DNA of 64,000 nt from Mycolicibacterium austroafricanum (GCF_902705885.1 NZ_CACSIP010000009.1:53750-117749), one strand, 5' to 3'. Counted from the stretch's first letter, positions 8,077 to 17,412 are shown. Numbers and translations: made by a program. Notes: generated by a model from the sequence alone, not told the origin.

Positions 8077-9371
8077 TCGCCGCCGCGACGTCCCGCAAAT
8101 TCCTGACCGTGGCGCTGGTTCTGGTGCTCATCGGCGGAGTGATCACCGCGGCGCGCGCCGCCGGTCACAGCGCCCGAACCATGGTGGTCGGCTTCTTCGA
8201 CAACAGCACTGCGCTGTTCCCCGGCGACGACGTCCGCATTCTGGGCGTGCCGGTGGGAAAAGTGGACAGGATCGAGCCGCAGCCCGACCGCGTCAAGATC
8301 TGGTTCTGGTTCGACGGCGACGTCAAGGTTCCGGCCGACGTCAACGCGGTGATCCTGTCGCCGCAGTTGGTCACCGGGCGGGCGATCCAACTGACGCCCG
8401 CCTACGCCGACGGTCCCATGCTGGCCGACGGCGCGGAGATCCCGCAGACCCGCACCGCGGTGCCGGTCGAGTGGGATGACGTCCGCGAACAACTTCAGCG
8501 GGTGAACGAACTGCTGCAGCCCACTGAGCCGGGCGGGGTGAGCACGCTGGGCGCGTTCGTCACCACCGCGGCGAACAATCTGCGCGGGCAGGGCCCGGCC
8601 ATCCGCGACACCATCATCAAGCTGTCGCAGACGTTGTCCGCGCTCGGGGACCACAGTCAGGACATCTTCGCAACATTCAAGAACCTGTCGACGTTGGTGT
8701 CCGCGCTACACGACAGCGCTGGTCTGCTCGAGCAGCTCAACGGCAACCTCGCCGCGGCAACGGCGTTGGTCGCCGACGATCCCAACAAGGTCGGGCAGAC
8801 GGTCGAAGACCTCAACGCGGTGGTCGGTGATCTTCAGGGCTTCGCCGCGGACAACCGCGAGGCGCTCGGCACCACCTCGGACAAGCTGGGGTCGATCACC
8901 ACGGCGATGGTCGAAAGCCTCGACGATATCGAGCAGGCTCTGCACCTGGCGCCTGCCGCGTTTCAGAACTTCAGCAACATCTTTGAGCCGGCCAACGGTT
9001 CCTTCACCGGCGCGCTGGCGGTCAACAACTTCGCCAACCCGATCGGCTTCCTCTGCGGAGCGGTCCAGGCCGCATCCCGACTGGGCGCCGAGCAATCGTC
9101 GAAACTGTGTGCCCAGTACCTGGCGCCGATCATGAAGAACCGGCAATACAACTTCCCGCCATTGGGTTTCGACCTCTTCGTCGGGGCTCAGGCCAGGCCC
9201 AACGAGGTCACCTTCAGCGAGGACTGGATGCGGCCCGACTACGTTCCGCCGGCCGCTGAAGGTCCGCCGGCCGCTGCAGTGCCTACCCCGGATGCCTCGG
9301 CACCGGAAACGGTTTCGACAGATCCCGCTGCCGGTCTGCCCGGCTTGATGGTGCCTGCTGGAGGTGGCTGA
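8073..9371 (+). CDS. mceD: MCE family protein, MceD position
   Basis: The 432-residue product has an N-terminal hydrophobic segment (residues 8-28), the MCE domain with FPGDDVRILGVPVGKVDRIE, a long helical domain and an Ala/Pro-rich C-terminus. The GTG start overlaps the mceC stop as GTGA. It is membrane-anchored and part of the hexameric Mce conduit. The order A-B-C-D-E-F is standard, so subunit identity rests on position rather than on a distinctive motif. Confidence 0.92.
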   Translation: MIAAATSRKFLTVALVLVLIGGVITAARAAGHSARTMVVGFFDNSTALFPGDDVRILGVPVGKVDRIEPQPDRVKIWFWFDGDVKVPADVNAVILSPQLVTGRAIQLTPAYADGPMLADGAEIPQTRTAVPVEWDDVREQLQRVNELLQPTEPGGVSTLGAFVTTAANNLRGQGPAIRDTIIKLSQTLSALGDHSQDIFATFKNLSTLVSALHDSAGLLEQLNGNLAAATALVADDPNKVGQTVEDLNAVVGDLQGFAADNREALGTTSDKLGSITTAMVESLDDIEQALHLAPAAFQNFSNIFEPANGSFTGALAVNNFANPIGFLCGAVQAASRLGAEQSSKLCAQYLAPIMKNRQYNFPPLGFDLFVGAQARPNEVTFSEDWMRPDYVPPAAEGPPAAAVPTPDASAPETVSTDPAAGLPGLMVPAGGG

Positions 9372-10543
9372 TGACACGCATCCGCGTGCGCCATTGGGTG
9401 AAAAGTCGTACTGCGGCGATTCTGATCATGATCGTCATCCTGGGAGTATCCGGCTGCGGTGACTGGCGCGGGCTGAATTCGCTACCCCTTCCGGGCACTC
9501 AGGGCACGGGACCGGGGTCCTTCATCGTCCAGGCGCAGATGCCCGATGTGAACAACCTGCAGCAGAACTCGCGAGTGCGGGTTGCCGATGTGTCGGTCGG
9601 CACTGTGACCGACATCGAGCGGCAGGGCTGGCACGCCGTGGTGACCATGTCGTTGGACGGCGACGTCGATTTGCCCGCCAACTCCACCGCCAAGCTCGGC
9701 CAGACCAGCTTGCTGGGTTCGCAGCACATCGAGCTCACACCCCCGAAAACCGCTCCGCCGCAAGGCAGGTTGCACGACGGGTCGGTGATTCCGTTGCAGA
9801 ACAGCAGTCTGTATCCGACCACGGAGCAGACACTGGCGGCGTTGTCGGTGGTGCTCAACGGCGGCGGGATAGGTCAACTACAAGACATCACCACCGCATT
9901 CAGCACGGCGTTGCGGGGCCGCGAGAAGGACGTGCGGAGTCTGATCGAGCAACTCGACAGATTCACCGCATACCTCGACGACCAGTCCGGCGACATCATC
10001 GCGGCCACCGAGAGCCTGAACCGCCTGGTCGGCAAGCTGGCTCGGCAGCAGCCTGTGCTGGATCGAGCGCTCGAAACCATCCCCGATGCGCTGGCGGTGC
10101 TCAACGAGGAGCGGCGGACCCTTGTCGACGCGGCCGACCGGCTGGGCGAGTTCGGCGCCATGGTCGCCGACACGGTCAATCAATCCGAAGAGGACATCGT
10201 CAAGATCTTGACGGAATCCGGAACGGTCCTGGAATCCCTGGCCGACGCGGGCCCGAGCCTGACCCGCGCCTTGAGCGGAATTCTGACCTTCCCGTTTCCG
10301 AACGAGACCATCGAGACGTGGCAGCGGGGCGACTACGCGAACCTGACCGCGATCGTCGACCTCACCTTGAGCCGTGTGGATGCGGCACTGTTCACCGGCA
10401 CCCGGTGGGAGTGCGATCTGACGCTGCTGGAGCTGCAGTGGGGGCGCACCATCGGCCAGTACCCCAGCCCCTGCACGGGGGGCGGGCCGAACACCCCGGG
10501 TAACCCGCTGATCGCTCCTTACCGCTGGGACCAGGGGCCGTAA
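9371..10543 (+). CDS. mceE: MCE family lipoprotein, MceE position
   Basis: This 390-residue protein starts with a lipoprotein signal peptide: a basic N-terminus, a hydrophobic core ending LGVSGC, with the lipidated Cys at position 29. The MCE domain follows (SRVRVADVSVGTVTDIERQG), then a helical region. The E subunit of mce operons is typically the lipoprotein, so this supports the assignment. Start and previous stop overlap as TGATG, and its own stop overlaps mceF as TAATG. Confidence 0.93.
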   Translation: MTRIRVRHWVKSRTAAILIMIVILGVSGCGDWRGLNSLPLPGTQGTGPGSFIVQAQMPDVNNLQQNSRVRVADVSVGTVTDIERQGWHAVVTMSLDGDVDLPANSTAKLGQTSLLGSQHIELTPPKTAPPQGRLHDGSVIPLQNSSLYPTTEQTLAALSVVLNGGGIGQLQDITTAFSTALRGREKDVRSLIEQLDRFTAYLDDQSGDIIAATESLNRLVGKLARQQPVLDRALETIPDALAVLNEERRTLVDAADRLGEFGAMVADTVNQSEEDIVKILTESGTVLESLADAGPSLTRALSGILTFPFPNETIETWQRGDYANLTAIVDLTLSRVDAALFTGTRWECDLTLLELQWGRTIGQYPSPCTGGGPNTPGNPLIAPYRWDQGP

Positions 10544-11982
10544 TGCATCTGCATCGGTTGGCCAAGATCCAGCTGGCGGTTTTTTCGGTGATCGCCCTCG
10601 TCGCCATGTCGTTGATGGCCCTGCAGTTCATGAAGTTGCCGGCCAGGTTCTTCGGTGTCGGCCAGTACACGGTGACGGTGCAGCTTCCGAAAGCCGCCGG
10701 CCTCTATGCCAGTGGCAACGTCACGTACCGGGGCGTCGAAGTGGGGCGGGTGCAATCCGTGGACTTGAACGACACGGGTGTGACGGCTGTGCTGTCGCTG
10801 AGATCCGACATCGACATCCCGTCTGATCTCGTCGCCGAGGTGCACAGTCAATCGGCGATCGGCGAGCAGTACGTACTGCTGCTGCCCCGCGATGGCACCG
10901 CGCCGCCGCTACGGGACGGCGATGTGATTGCGCTCGCCGACACCAGCGTTCCGCCCGACATCAACACCATCCTCGGCCAGGTGGTCACCGGTCTGCAGGC
11001 GATACCCAAGGACGACCTCAAGACGACCATCAACGAGTCGTACACGGCGGTGGGTGGGCTAGGACCCGAGCTGACCCGAATTGTGCACAACTCCATCGAT
11101 CTTTCGATCGAGGCGCGGGAGAATCTCGACCCGCTGATCGCACTGATCGAGCAGAGCCAGCCGGTGTTCGACTCGCAGACCAACACCTCCGATGCGATTC
11201 AGGCCTGGGCGTCGAACCTGGCCACCGTGACCAGTGAACTGCGAACACACGATGAGGACATCGCCGGTGTCTTGGACAACGGCGGCCCCGCGTTCGGCGA
11301 AGCGCGGCAACTGATCGAGCGGCTGCAACCCACCTTGCCGATCCTGCTGGCGAATCTGGTCAGCGTCGGCGAAGTCGCGCTGACCTACCAGGCGAATATC
11401 GAGCAGGTGCTGGTGCTGCTTCCCCAAGTCACTGCGGAAGCTGGGGCGACTTTCGTGGCCAACCGGGACACCGAGCAGGACTACCGCGGCGAATACCTCA
11501 GCTTCAACCTGAACATCAATCTGCCGCCGCCGTGCACCACCGGATTCCTGCCGGCCAGCCAGCGGCGGGCCCCCACGTTCGAGGACCACCCGGAACGCCC
11601 GCCGGGCGACCTCTACTGCAGGACCCCGCAGGACTCGATGTTCAATGTGCGCGGCGCCAAGAACACTCCATGTGTCACCCGACCCGGTAAGCGGGCGCCG
11701 ACGGTGAAGTTGTGCGAGAGCGACGAACAGTATGTGCCGCTCAACGACGGCAACAACTGGAAGGGCGACCCGAACGCGACGCTGTCCGGCCAGGATATCC
11801 CGCAACTGCCGCCGGGCGCGCCGGCGGAAGCCCCGGTGGCGCCGCCGATAGGCGTCGCCCCATACGACCCGGCGACCGGTACCTACATCGGGCCGGACGG
11901 CCGGCAGTACCGGCAGGCTGATCTCGCGCAGCCGGCACCGGCGGAGCAGACGTGGCAGACGATGCTGCTGCCGCCCCGGTGA
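10543..11982 (+). CDS. mceF: MCE family protein, MceF position
   Basis: The last gene of the operon encodes 479 residues with a transmembrane segment (residues 8-28), the MCE domain (YASGNVTYRGVEVGRVQSVD), a helical region and a Pro/Gly-rich tail. The tail contains four cysteines between residues 325 and 395 that could form disulfides outside the membrane. About 160 bp without a gene follow before a glycosidase. No Mce-associated membrane (Mam/Mas) genes follow, although these often trail mce operons. Confidence 0.92.
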   Translation: MHLHRLAKIQLAVFSVIALVAMSLMALQFMKLPARFFGVGQYTVTVQLPKAAGLYASGNVTYRGVEVGRVQSVDLNDTGVTAVLSLRSDIDIPSDLVAEVHSQSAIGEQYVLLLPRDGTAPPLRDGDVIALADTSVPPDINTILGQVVTGLQAIPKDDLKTTINESYTAVGGLGPELTRIVHNSIDLSIEARENLDPLIALIEQSQPVFDSQTNTSDAIQAWASNLATVTSELRTHDEDIAGVLDNGGPAFGEARQLIERLQPTLPILLANLVSVGEVALTYQANIEQVLVLLPQVTAEAGATFVANRDTEQDYRGEYLSFNLNINLPPPCTTGFLPASQRRAPTFEDHPERPPGDLYCRTPQDSMFNVRGAKNTPCVTRPGKRAPTVKLCESDEQYVPLNDGNNWKGDPNATLSGQDIPQLPPGAPAEAPVAPPIGVAPYDPATGTYIGPDGRQYRQADLAQPAPAEQTWQTMLLPPR

Positions 11983-12092
11983 TGGCTAGCGCAACCCGGT
12001 GAAGCTGGGACTTCAGCTGGGTGATGGGGAACGCGTGGTGCGGCTTTGAACAGATCGAAGATGTTGTGCCCAAACAGTTTCCGGCCGCCACT

Positions 12093-12116
12093 CGGTATAC
12101 CGACCAGTCAATTGAC
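12093..12116. promoter_or_regulatory. Two short palindromes upstream of the GH3 gene
   Basis: CGGTATACCG (12093-12102) and GTCAATTGAC (12107-12116) are perfect 10-bp palindromes set 4 bp apart, ending 26 bases before the GH3 start codon. They lie in the only sizeable gap downstream of mceF. Either could be an operator for the glycosidase gene. No regulator gene is adjacent, so the link is only positional. Confidence 0.35.
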
Positions 12117-12142
12117 CGGCGAGCCGGGTGTGATCGGGCACC

Positions 12143-14440
12143 ATGGACGTCGTGTCCATCGATGCTGTGCTCGCTGAACTGTCCCTCGAGGAGAAACTAT
12201 CGCTCACCAGCGGTGTGAAATTTTGGTACACGAAGCCGATCGAGCGTCTGGGCGTCCCGTCGGTGATGTTGACCGACGGCCCGCACGGTCTGCGCAAACA
12301 GCGGCAGGGCGCCGACCACCTCGGAATCGGCGACAGCGTGCCCGCGACGTGCTTTCCGCCGGCTGTCGCCCTCGGTTCAAGCTGGGACGTCGCCCTTGTC
12401 GAGCGGGTCGGTGCGGCCCTGGCCACCGAGGCGGCGCTCGAGCACGTCGCGGTCGTGCTCGGACCGGGCATCAACATCAAGCGCTCGTCGCTGTGCGGAC
12501 GCAATTTCGAGTATCTGTCCGAGGATCCGGTGCTCTGCGGTGTTCTCGGCGCAGCGCTGGTGACAGGAATCCAGTCGAGGGGGGTCGGCGCCTCGGTCAA
12601 GCACTTCGCGGCCAACAACCAGGAGAGCGACCGGATGCGGGTCAGTGCGGACATCGATCCCCGGCCACTGCGCGAAATCTACCTCCGCGGCTTCCAGCGT
12701 GTCGTCGAGGATGCGCAGCCGTGGACGGTGATGTGCTCCTACAACCGCATCAACGGGGTGTACGCGTCGCAGGATGCGTGGCTGCTGACGCAGGTGCTGC
12801 GCCGCGAGTGGGGATTTGACGGCGTCGTCGTCTCGGACTGGGGCGCGGTGACCGACCCGATCGCCTCCCTCGGGGCCGGTCTCGACCTCGAGATGCCCGG
12901 CTCGCCGAGCGACGCCGACGTCCTCGCCGCGGTCCGGGACGGCTCACTCGATCAGCAGTGTGTGGACGACGCTGCTGCCCGAATACTCCGGTTGGTCGAC
13001 AGGGCGCAGGCAGGTGCGGCCCTGGCCACCCCTCCCGCCGCCGGCGCTCACCACGCGCTCGCGCGCGAAGCGGCGGGCCGTTCCATCGTGCTGCTCAAGA
13101 ACGACGGCGGCATCCTCCCGCTGGCGAAGCACGTAAACCTGGCAGTGATAGGGGAATTCGCTGTCCACCCGCGTTATCAGGGCGGCGGTTCGTCGATGAT
13201 CAAACCCACCCGACTGGACAACGCGCTCGACGAGATCCGTTCGCTGGCAACCGGGGACGTCGTCCTCGCGGCGGGTTTCAGCTCGGCCGTCGACGTCTCG
13301 TCGGACGAGTCCACCCGGCTGCGGCAGGAGGCGCTCACCGCGGCCGAGTCGGCAGACGTCACCGTCGTCTTCCTGGGGCTGCCCGCCCGCCTGGAGTCCG
13401 AGGGTTACGACCGCGACGACATCGACCTACCGGCGCACCAGCTGCAGCTCCTCGCCGCTGTGCTCGAGGTCAACCCGAACACGGCGGTGGTGCTGTCCAA
13501 CGGTGGCGTGGTGGCTCTGCCGTTCGCCGCCGAGGTGCCCGCGATCCTGGAAGGGTGGCTCCTGGGGCAGGCGGGCGGCGGTGCGATCGCCGACGTGCTG
13601 TTCGGCGAGGTCAACCCGTCGGGCAAGCTCACCGAGACCATCCCGGTCCGCCTCGCCGATACCCCGGCCTATCTCGACTTCCCGGGCGAGTTCTCCCACG
13701 TCCGGTATGGCGAGGGTCTGTTCGTCGGCTACCGCTGGTACGACACCCGCGACATCGAGGTCACGTTCCCCTTCGGACACGGCCTGTCCTACAACACGTT
13801 CGAGTACGGGACCGCCACGGCCGTCGTCAACGAGGACGGGGACATCGAGGTCGGGGTAGTTGTCACCAACACCGGCCCCGTCGCGGGTCGTGAGGTCGTC
13901 CAGGTGTACACCGCGTTGCCCGGCAGCAGGATCACCCGGCCGCGGCGGGAACTCAAAGCGTTCGCCTCGGTAGCGCTCGACCGCGGCGAGTCCCGCGAAG
14001 TCACCGTCACCGTCCGTCGAAAAGAACTGGCTTACTGGGATACTCGCGTCGACCGCTGGGTGGTCGAGGCCGGCACGTACACGGTGGACGTCGCCGCGTC
14101 GAGCAGGGACGTCCGTACGTCGGTCCAGGTCGACGTCGACGGAGATCCGGTGACCATCCCGCTGTCGCGGTCGTCGTCGATCGGTGAGGTGCTCGCGCAC
14201 CCCGTGGCGGGCCCGATCCTGCAGTCCGCGATGGCGTCGGCGATGGCGGGTGCGGGCGAGGCCGCCGCGATCATGCCCGACGGTGTTGACCTGGCCCGGT
14301 TGCTGAATTCCTTTCCGATCGGGCAGGTCGGCATGCTGGCCGCCGGCAGCGGAGCCGAAGTCGACCCGGCGATGATCGATGCGCTGCTGGCGGCGGCGAA
14401 TGCCGATGACGAGGGGACGGCGGCTCATGCACTGGACTGA
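12143..14440 (+). CDS. Glycoside hydrolase family 3 (beta-glucosidase type)
   Basis: This 765-residue enzyme shows GH3 features: LTDGPHGLRKQ near residue 44, KHFAANNQES at 153-162 and VVVSDWGAVTD with the catalytic nucleophile Asp232. An alpha/beta sandwich domain follows, and a fibronectin-III-like domain around residues 560-670 begins FPFGHGLSYNTFEYG. There is no signal peptide, so it should act in the cytoplasm on beta-glucosides or related sugars. The last 100 residues, rich in Ala and Met, extend beyond the usual FnIII end and I do not recognise them. It lies alone behind the mce operon and is preceded by two small palindromes. Confidence 0.88.
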   Translation: MDVVSIDAVLAELSLEEKLSLTSGVKFWYTKPIERLGVPSVMLTDGPHGLRKQRQGADHLGIGDSVPATCFPPAVALGSSWDVALVERVGAALATEAALEHVAVVLGPGINIKRSSLCGRNFEYLSEDPVLCGVLGAALVTGIQSRGVGASVKHFAANNQESDRMRVSADIDPRPLREIYLRGFQRVVEDAQPWTVMCSYNRINGVYASQDAWLLTQVLRREWGFDGVVVSDWGAVTDPIASLGAGLDLEMPGSPSDADVLAAVRDGSLDQQCVDDAAARILRLVDRAQAGAALATPPAAGAHHALAREAAGRSIVLLKNDGGILPLAKHVNLAVIGEFAVHPRYQGGGSSMIKPTRLDNALDEIRSLATGDVVLAAGFSSAVDVSSDESTRLRQEALTAAESADVTVVFLGLPARLESEGYDRDDIDLPAHQLQLLAAVLEVNPNTAVVLSNGGVVALPFAAEVPAILEGWLLGQAGGGAIADVLFGEVNPSGKLTETIPVRLADTPAYLDFPGEFSHVRYGEGLFVGYRWYDTRDIEVTFPFGHGLSYNTFEYGTATAVVNEDGDIEVGVVVTNTGPVAGREVVQVYTALPGSRITRPRRELKAFASVALDRGESREVTVTVRRKELAYWDTRVDRWVVEAGTYTVDVAASSRDVRTSVQVDVDGDPVTIPLSRSSSIGEVLAHPVAGPILQSAMASAMAGAGEAAAIMPDGVDLARLLNSFPIGQVGMLAAGSGAEVDPAMIDALLAAANADDEGTAAHALD

Positions 14441-14586
14441 CCCGGGCCGTCGCGCCGCGGATCGCTGCTGCGTGATACCCGGTGATCGCCGAATCTCACG
14501 GGACGATGCGCCTCGGCGCCCACCACCGCGATCCGCCCTTGAACTGTCGGCGTTACCGTATCCGGTTCGGCTAGCATGGGCCGGTT

Positions 14587-15606
14587 ATGGACGCCGACAG
14601 CCACGAAGTGAACGTCACCGGCCAGCGAGCCCTCGTGATGGGTGCGAGCGGCAACGTGGGCGCGTGCGTGACGCGGCACCTGGCGGCCGGTGGCGCCGAC
14701 GTGCGGGTGCTTCTGCGCACGACCAGCTCCACCGTGGGAATCGACGGAACGGACGTCGAAAAGTGCTACGGGGACCTGTCCGACGGTGCGCAGGTTGCCG
14801 CCGCGATGTCCGACCGCGACGTCGTCTACTACTGCGTCGTCGACACCCGGGCCGAACTGCGTGACCCGGCGCGGCTGTTCGAGACCAACGTCAACTGCCT
14901 GCGCAAGGTGCTCGACGTCGCGGTGGAAGCGCACCTGCGCAAGTTCGTCTTCCTGAGCACGATCGGCACGATCGCCGTCGGCAGGAACGGTGAGACCGTG
15001 GACGAGGACACCCCGTTCAACTGGGCCGACCGCGCCGGTGGCTATATCGAATCCAGGCGTGCGGCAGAGGAACTGGTGTTCTCCTATGTAGCCGACCGCG
15101 GACTTCCCGCTGTCGTGGCCAACGTGTCGAATCCCTACGGCCCACCTGATTGGCAGCCGCGACAGGGGATGTTCGTCCAACTCGCGGCTCTGGGGAAACT
15201 GCCGTTCTACGTCCGCGGTGTTGCCTCCGAAGTCGTGGGGATCGACGATGCCGCCGACGCAATGCTGCGCGCGGCAGAGCATGGTCGGGTCGGCCAGCGC
15301 TACATAATCTCCGAGCGGTACATGACCCACCGGGAGTTGGTGACCGTCGCCGCCGACGCCGTGGGTGCGCGACGACCAGGTTTCGGCATCCCGATGGGCG
15401 TGATGCACGGTCTGGGATATCTTGCCGACGGTGTCGCGGCGCTGACCCGACGCGACATCCCGATCAGCAGGCAGAGTGCCCGGTTGCTGGCACTGACGTC
15501 ACCGGCAAGCCACGCCAAGGCGACCCGGGAACTCGGCTGGCGGCCCCAACCGACCGAACACTTCATCCAGCGCGCGGCGGAGAACTACGTCAGCAGAGCC
15601 GGTTAG
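14587..15606 (+). CDS. NAD-dependent epimerase/dehydratase-like protein (extended SDR)
   Basis: The protein (339 residues) starts with a Rossmann nucleotide site, LVMGASGNVGACVTRHL (GxxGxxG), has the catalytic-type serine strand VFLSTIGT near residue 125, and the SNPYGP motif of extended short-chain dehydrogenases. It resembles dihydroflavonol reductase/3-beta-HSD-like enzymes. The catalytic Tyr is present (GGYIES), but the usual YxxxK reads YIESR, with Arg for Lys. Catalysis may be altered or lost. A TAGCAT -10-like box (14572-14577) lies 9 bases before the ATG, so the leader must be very short. The substrate is unknown. Confidence 0.8.
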   Translation: MDADSHEVNVTGQRALVMGASGNVGACVTRHLAAGGADVRVLLRTTSSTVGIDGTDVEKCYGDLSDGAQVAAAMSDRDVVYYCVVDTRAELRDPARLFETNVNCLRKVLDVAVEAHLRKFVFLSTIGTIAVGRNGETVDEDTPFNWADRAGGYIESRRAAEELVFSYVADRGLPAVVANVSNPYGPPDWQPRQGMFVQLAALGKLPFYVRGVASEVVGIDDAADAMLRAAEHGRVGQRYIISERYMTHRELVTVAADAVGARRPGFGIPMGVMHGLGYLADGVAALTRRDIPISRQSARLLALTSPASHAKATRELGWRPQPTEHFIQRAAENYVSRAG

Positions 15607-15767
15607 CCGCCAAATCCGCATGCCGCTCGGTGCCGGCCACCCGGATGCATCGAAGTAGCGTCGGCCCCCATCGGCGCGGCTGCCGACGTCGGATGGAATT
15701 TCTTCAGGTGGTTCGGCGGTTGGTGCCCAGTGATGCCGTCGGCAGACACACCAAGGGAGAACCCACG

Positions 15768-16469
15768 ATGACCGATCGTCACACGGTAAGGCGAGCTCTG
15801 GTCATGGCCGGAGTCGGCGGCGTCGCCGCGGCCGGTCTGATCGGCCCCGGCGCGGCGAACGCGGATGCGGCCGAGGCCTGCTCCGACGTAGAAGTGGTGT
15901 TCGCCCGAGGCACCGCGGAACCGGTCGGTGTCGGCCGTGTCGGCCAAGCATTCGTCGACGACCTGCGGGGCTCCTTGCGCGGCCAGAGCATCAGCGTGTA
16001 CGCGGTCAACTACCCTGCGTCATACGATTTTCTGCAGGCCACCCCGCAGGGAGCCGACGACGCCAGCGCTCACGTCCAGGCCACCGCTGCGAACTGTCCG
16101 GACACCAGCATCGTGCTCGGGGGATACTCGCAGGGTGCGGCCGTGGTGGACTTGATCACCGCAGATCCCAACGCGACCTTCGGGTTCGGCCGCCCGATGC
16201 CTCCTGCAGTCGCCGACCACGTCGCCGCGGTCGCGGTCTTCGGCAATCCTGCCGGCAAGATCGGGCGCACCCTCACCGCGATGAGCCCGCTGTACGGGAC
16301 CAAGACCATCGATCTGTGCAACGGCGCCGATCCGGTGTGCTCCGACGGCGATGACCGGCCGGCCCACAGCCTCTATGTGGAGTCCGGATTGACCGATCGG
16401 GCAGCCGATTTCGTCTCCGGGCGGCTCGCCTCCGACACGCTGGTCAACGCCTCGGGCGCCACCGGGTAG
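15768..16469 (+). CDS. Secreted cutinase-family esterase
   Basis: This 233-residue protein has an N-terminal signal peptide (two Arg, a hydrophobic core, cleavage near ANADA at residues 31-35). The mature part carries the cutinase motifs FARGTAE, GGYSQGAAV (nucleophile Ser in GYSQG) and a late CNGADPVCSDGDDRPAHS with the catalytic Asp and His. Four Cys fit the family's two disulfides. It should hydrolyse lipid or polyester esters outside the cell. AAGGGAGA lies 7 bases before the ATG, which fixes the start. M. tuberculosis also has a cutinase (cfp21) beside lysG, but there the order along the transcript is reversed. Confidence 0.92.
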   Translation: MTDRHTVRRALVMAGVGGVAAAGLIGPGAANADAAEACSDVEVVFARGTAEPVGVGRVGQAFVDDLRGSLRGQSISVYAVNYPASYDFLQATPQGADDASAHVQATAANCPDTSIVLGGYSQGAAVVDLITADPNATFGFGRPMPPAVADHVAAVAVFGNPAGKIGRTLTAMSPLYGTKTIDLCNGADPVCSDGDDRPAHSLYVESGLTDRAADFVSGRLASDTLVNASGATG

Positions 16470-16492
16470 CTCGCCGAGTGGCCGGATGCCCC

Positions 16493-16510
16493 TACTGATC
16501 CGATTAGTAT
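16493..16510. promoter_or_regulatory. Dyad and -10 box at the lysG-type start
   Basis: TACTGATCCGATTAGTA (16493-16509) is a dyad with seven of eight base pairs matching. It overlaps TAGTAT (16505-16510), a TANNNT -10 box. Transcription starting about seven bases later would begin at the GTG at 16518, giving a leaderless mRNA. The dyad covers the promoter core, as expected for an autoregulatory LysR-type site. Its outer sequence TACTGATC also resembles half of the palindrome at 740-755. Confidence 0.5.
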
Positions 16511-16517
16511 GGGCAGT

Positions 16518-17399
16518 GTGACTGCTAACCGGCCCATCGGTCTGGACGCCGGTCAGCTGGCGGCGTTGTCGGCGGTCGTCGAGTTCGGCAGCTTCGACGC
16601 CGCCGCCGAGCGCCTGCACGTCACGCCGTCGGCGATCAGTCAGCGCATCAAAGCGCTCGAGCAGCGGGTCGGACAAGTGCTGGTCCTGCGGGAAAAGCCC
16701 TGTGTCGCAACGCCGGCCGGCAACCCATTGTTGCGTCTTGCTGCGCAGACGGCCCTGCTGGAGTCCGAGGCGCTCGCCGAGATGAGCGGTGGTTCCGCAC
16801 AGCACCCGCGAATCGCGTTGGCCGTCAACGCCGATTCCATGGCCACCTGGTTCACCGACGTCTTCACCCGACTCCCCGATGTGTTGTTCGACGTGCGCAT
16901 CGAGGATCAGGACCACTCCGCGCGGCTGCTGCGTGAGGGGGTGGTGATGGGCGCGGTGACCACCGAACGCGCTCCGGTCGGCGGCTGCCGCGTGCAGGCC
17001 CTCGGCGTGATGCGTTATCTGCCGGTCGCGACGCGGCAGTATGTGCAGCGATTCCTTCCGGACGGGTTCACGGTCGACGCTGTGGCCGCGGCCCCGTCGC
17101 TGGCGTGGAACCGCGACGACGCACTGCAGGATCAGTTGGTGCGCAAAGCGCTCCGCAAGAGCGTCCACCGGCCCATCCACTACGTACCCACCGCGGAAGG
17201 CTTCGGCGCGGCCGTACGTGCCGGGCTGGGCTGGGGCATGTACCCGGAGCAGCTCGTCGACAGGGCGTTCGTCCCGATCACCGCCCAGCACCTCGACGTC
17301 CCGCTCTACTGGCAGTGCTGGAAGTTGGACAGCTCGACGGTCATGCGGGTCACCGAGGCGGTCCGGGCGGCCGCGGCGGGGTTGCGCCGCAGCCGGTGA
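16518..17399 (+). CDS. lysG: LysR-type regulator of the LysG/ArgP group
   Basis: This 293-residue protein has an N-terminal LysR helix-turn-helix (VVEFGSFDAAAERLHVTPSA, then SQRIKALEQ) and an effector domain containing VNADSMATWF and RIEDQDHSARLLREG. These match the M. tuberculosis LysG sequence as I remember it. LysG activates the lysine/arginine exporter gene lysE, normally divergent from it. No lysE is seen here: a cutinase gene lies upstream on the same strand. The start is chosen as GTG 16518 because a TAGTAT box ends 7 bases before it; an ATG at 16509 inside the promoter dyad is the alternative. cobF begins 13 bases downstream. Confidence 0.82.
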   Translation: MTANRPIGLDAGQLAALSAVVEFGSFDAAAERLHVTPSAISQRIKALEQRVGQVLVLREKPCVATPAGNPLLRLAAQTALLESEALAEMSGGSAQHPRIALAVNADSMATWFTDVFTRLPDVLFDVRIEDQDHSARLLREGVVMGAVTTERAPVGGCRVQALGVMRYLPVATRQYVQRFLPDGFTVDAVAAAPSLAWNRDDALQDQLVRKALRKSVHRPIHYVPTAEGFGAAVRAGLGWGMYPEQLVDRAFVPITAQHLDVPLYWQCWKLDSSTVMRVTEAVRAAAAGLRRSR

Positions 17400-17412
17400 C
17401 AGAATCGCTGAC

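Noticed and set aside
17400..17412. Cobalamin riboswitch before cobF
   Set aside because: Only 13 bases separate lysG from cobF, and the gaps upstream of cobM and bluB are too short; no B12-box-like sequence was seen.
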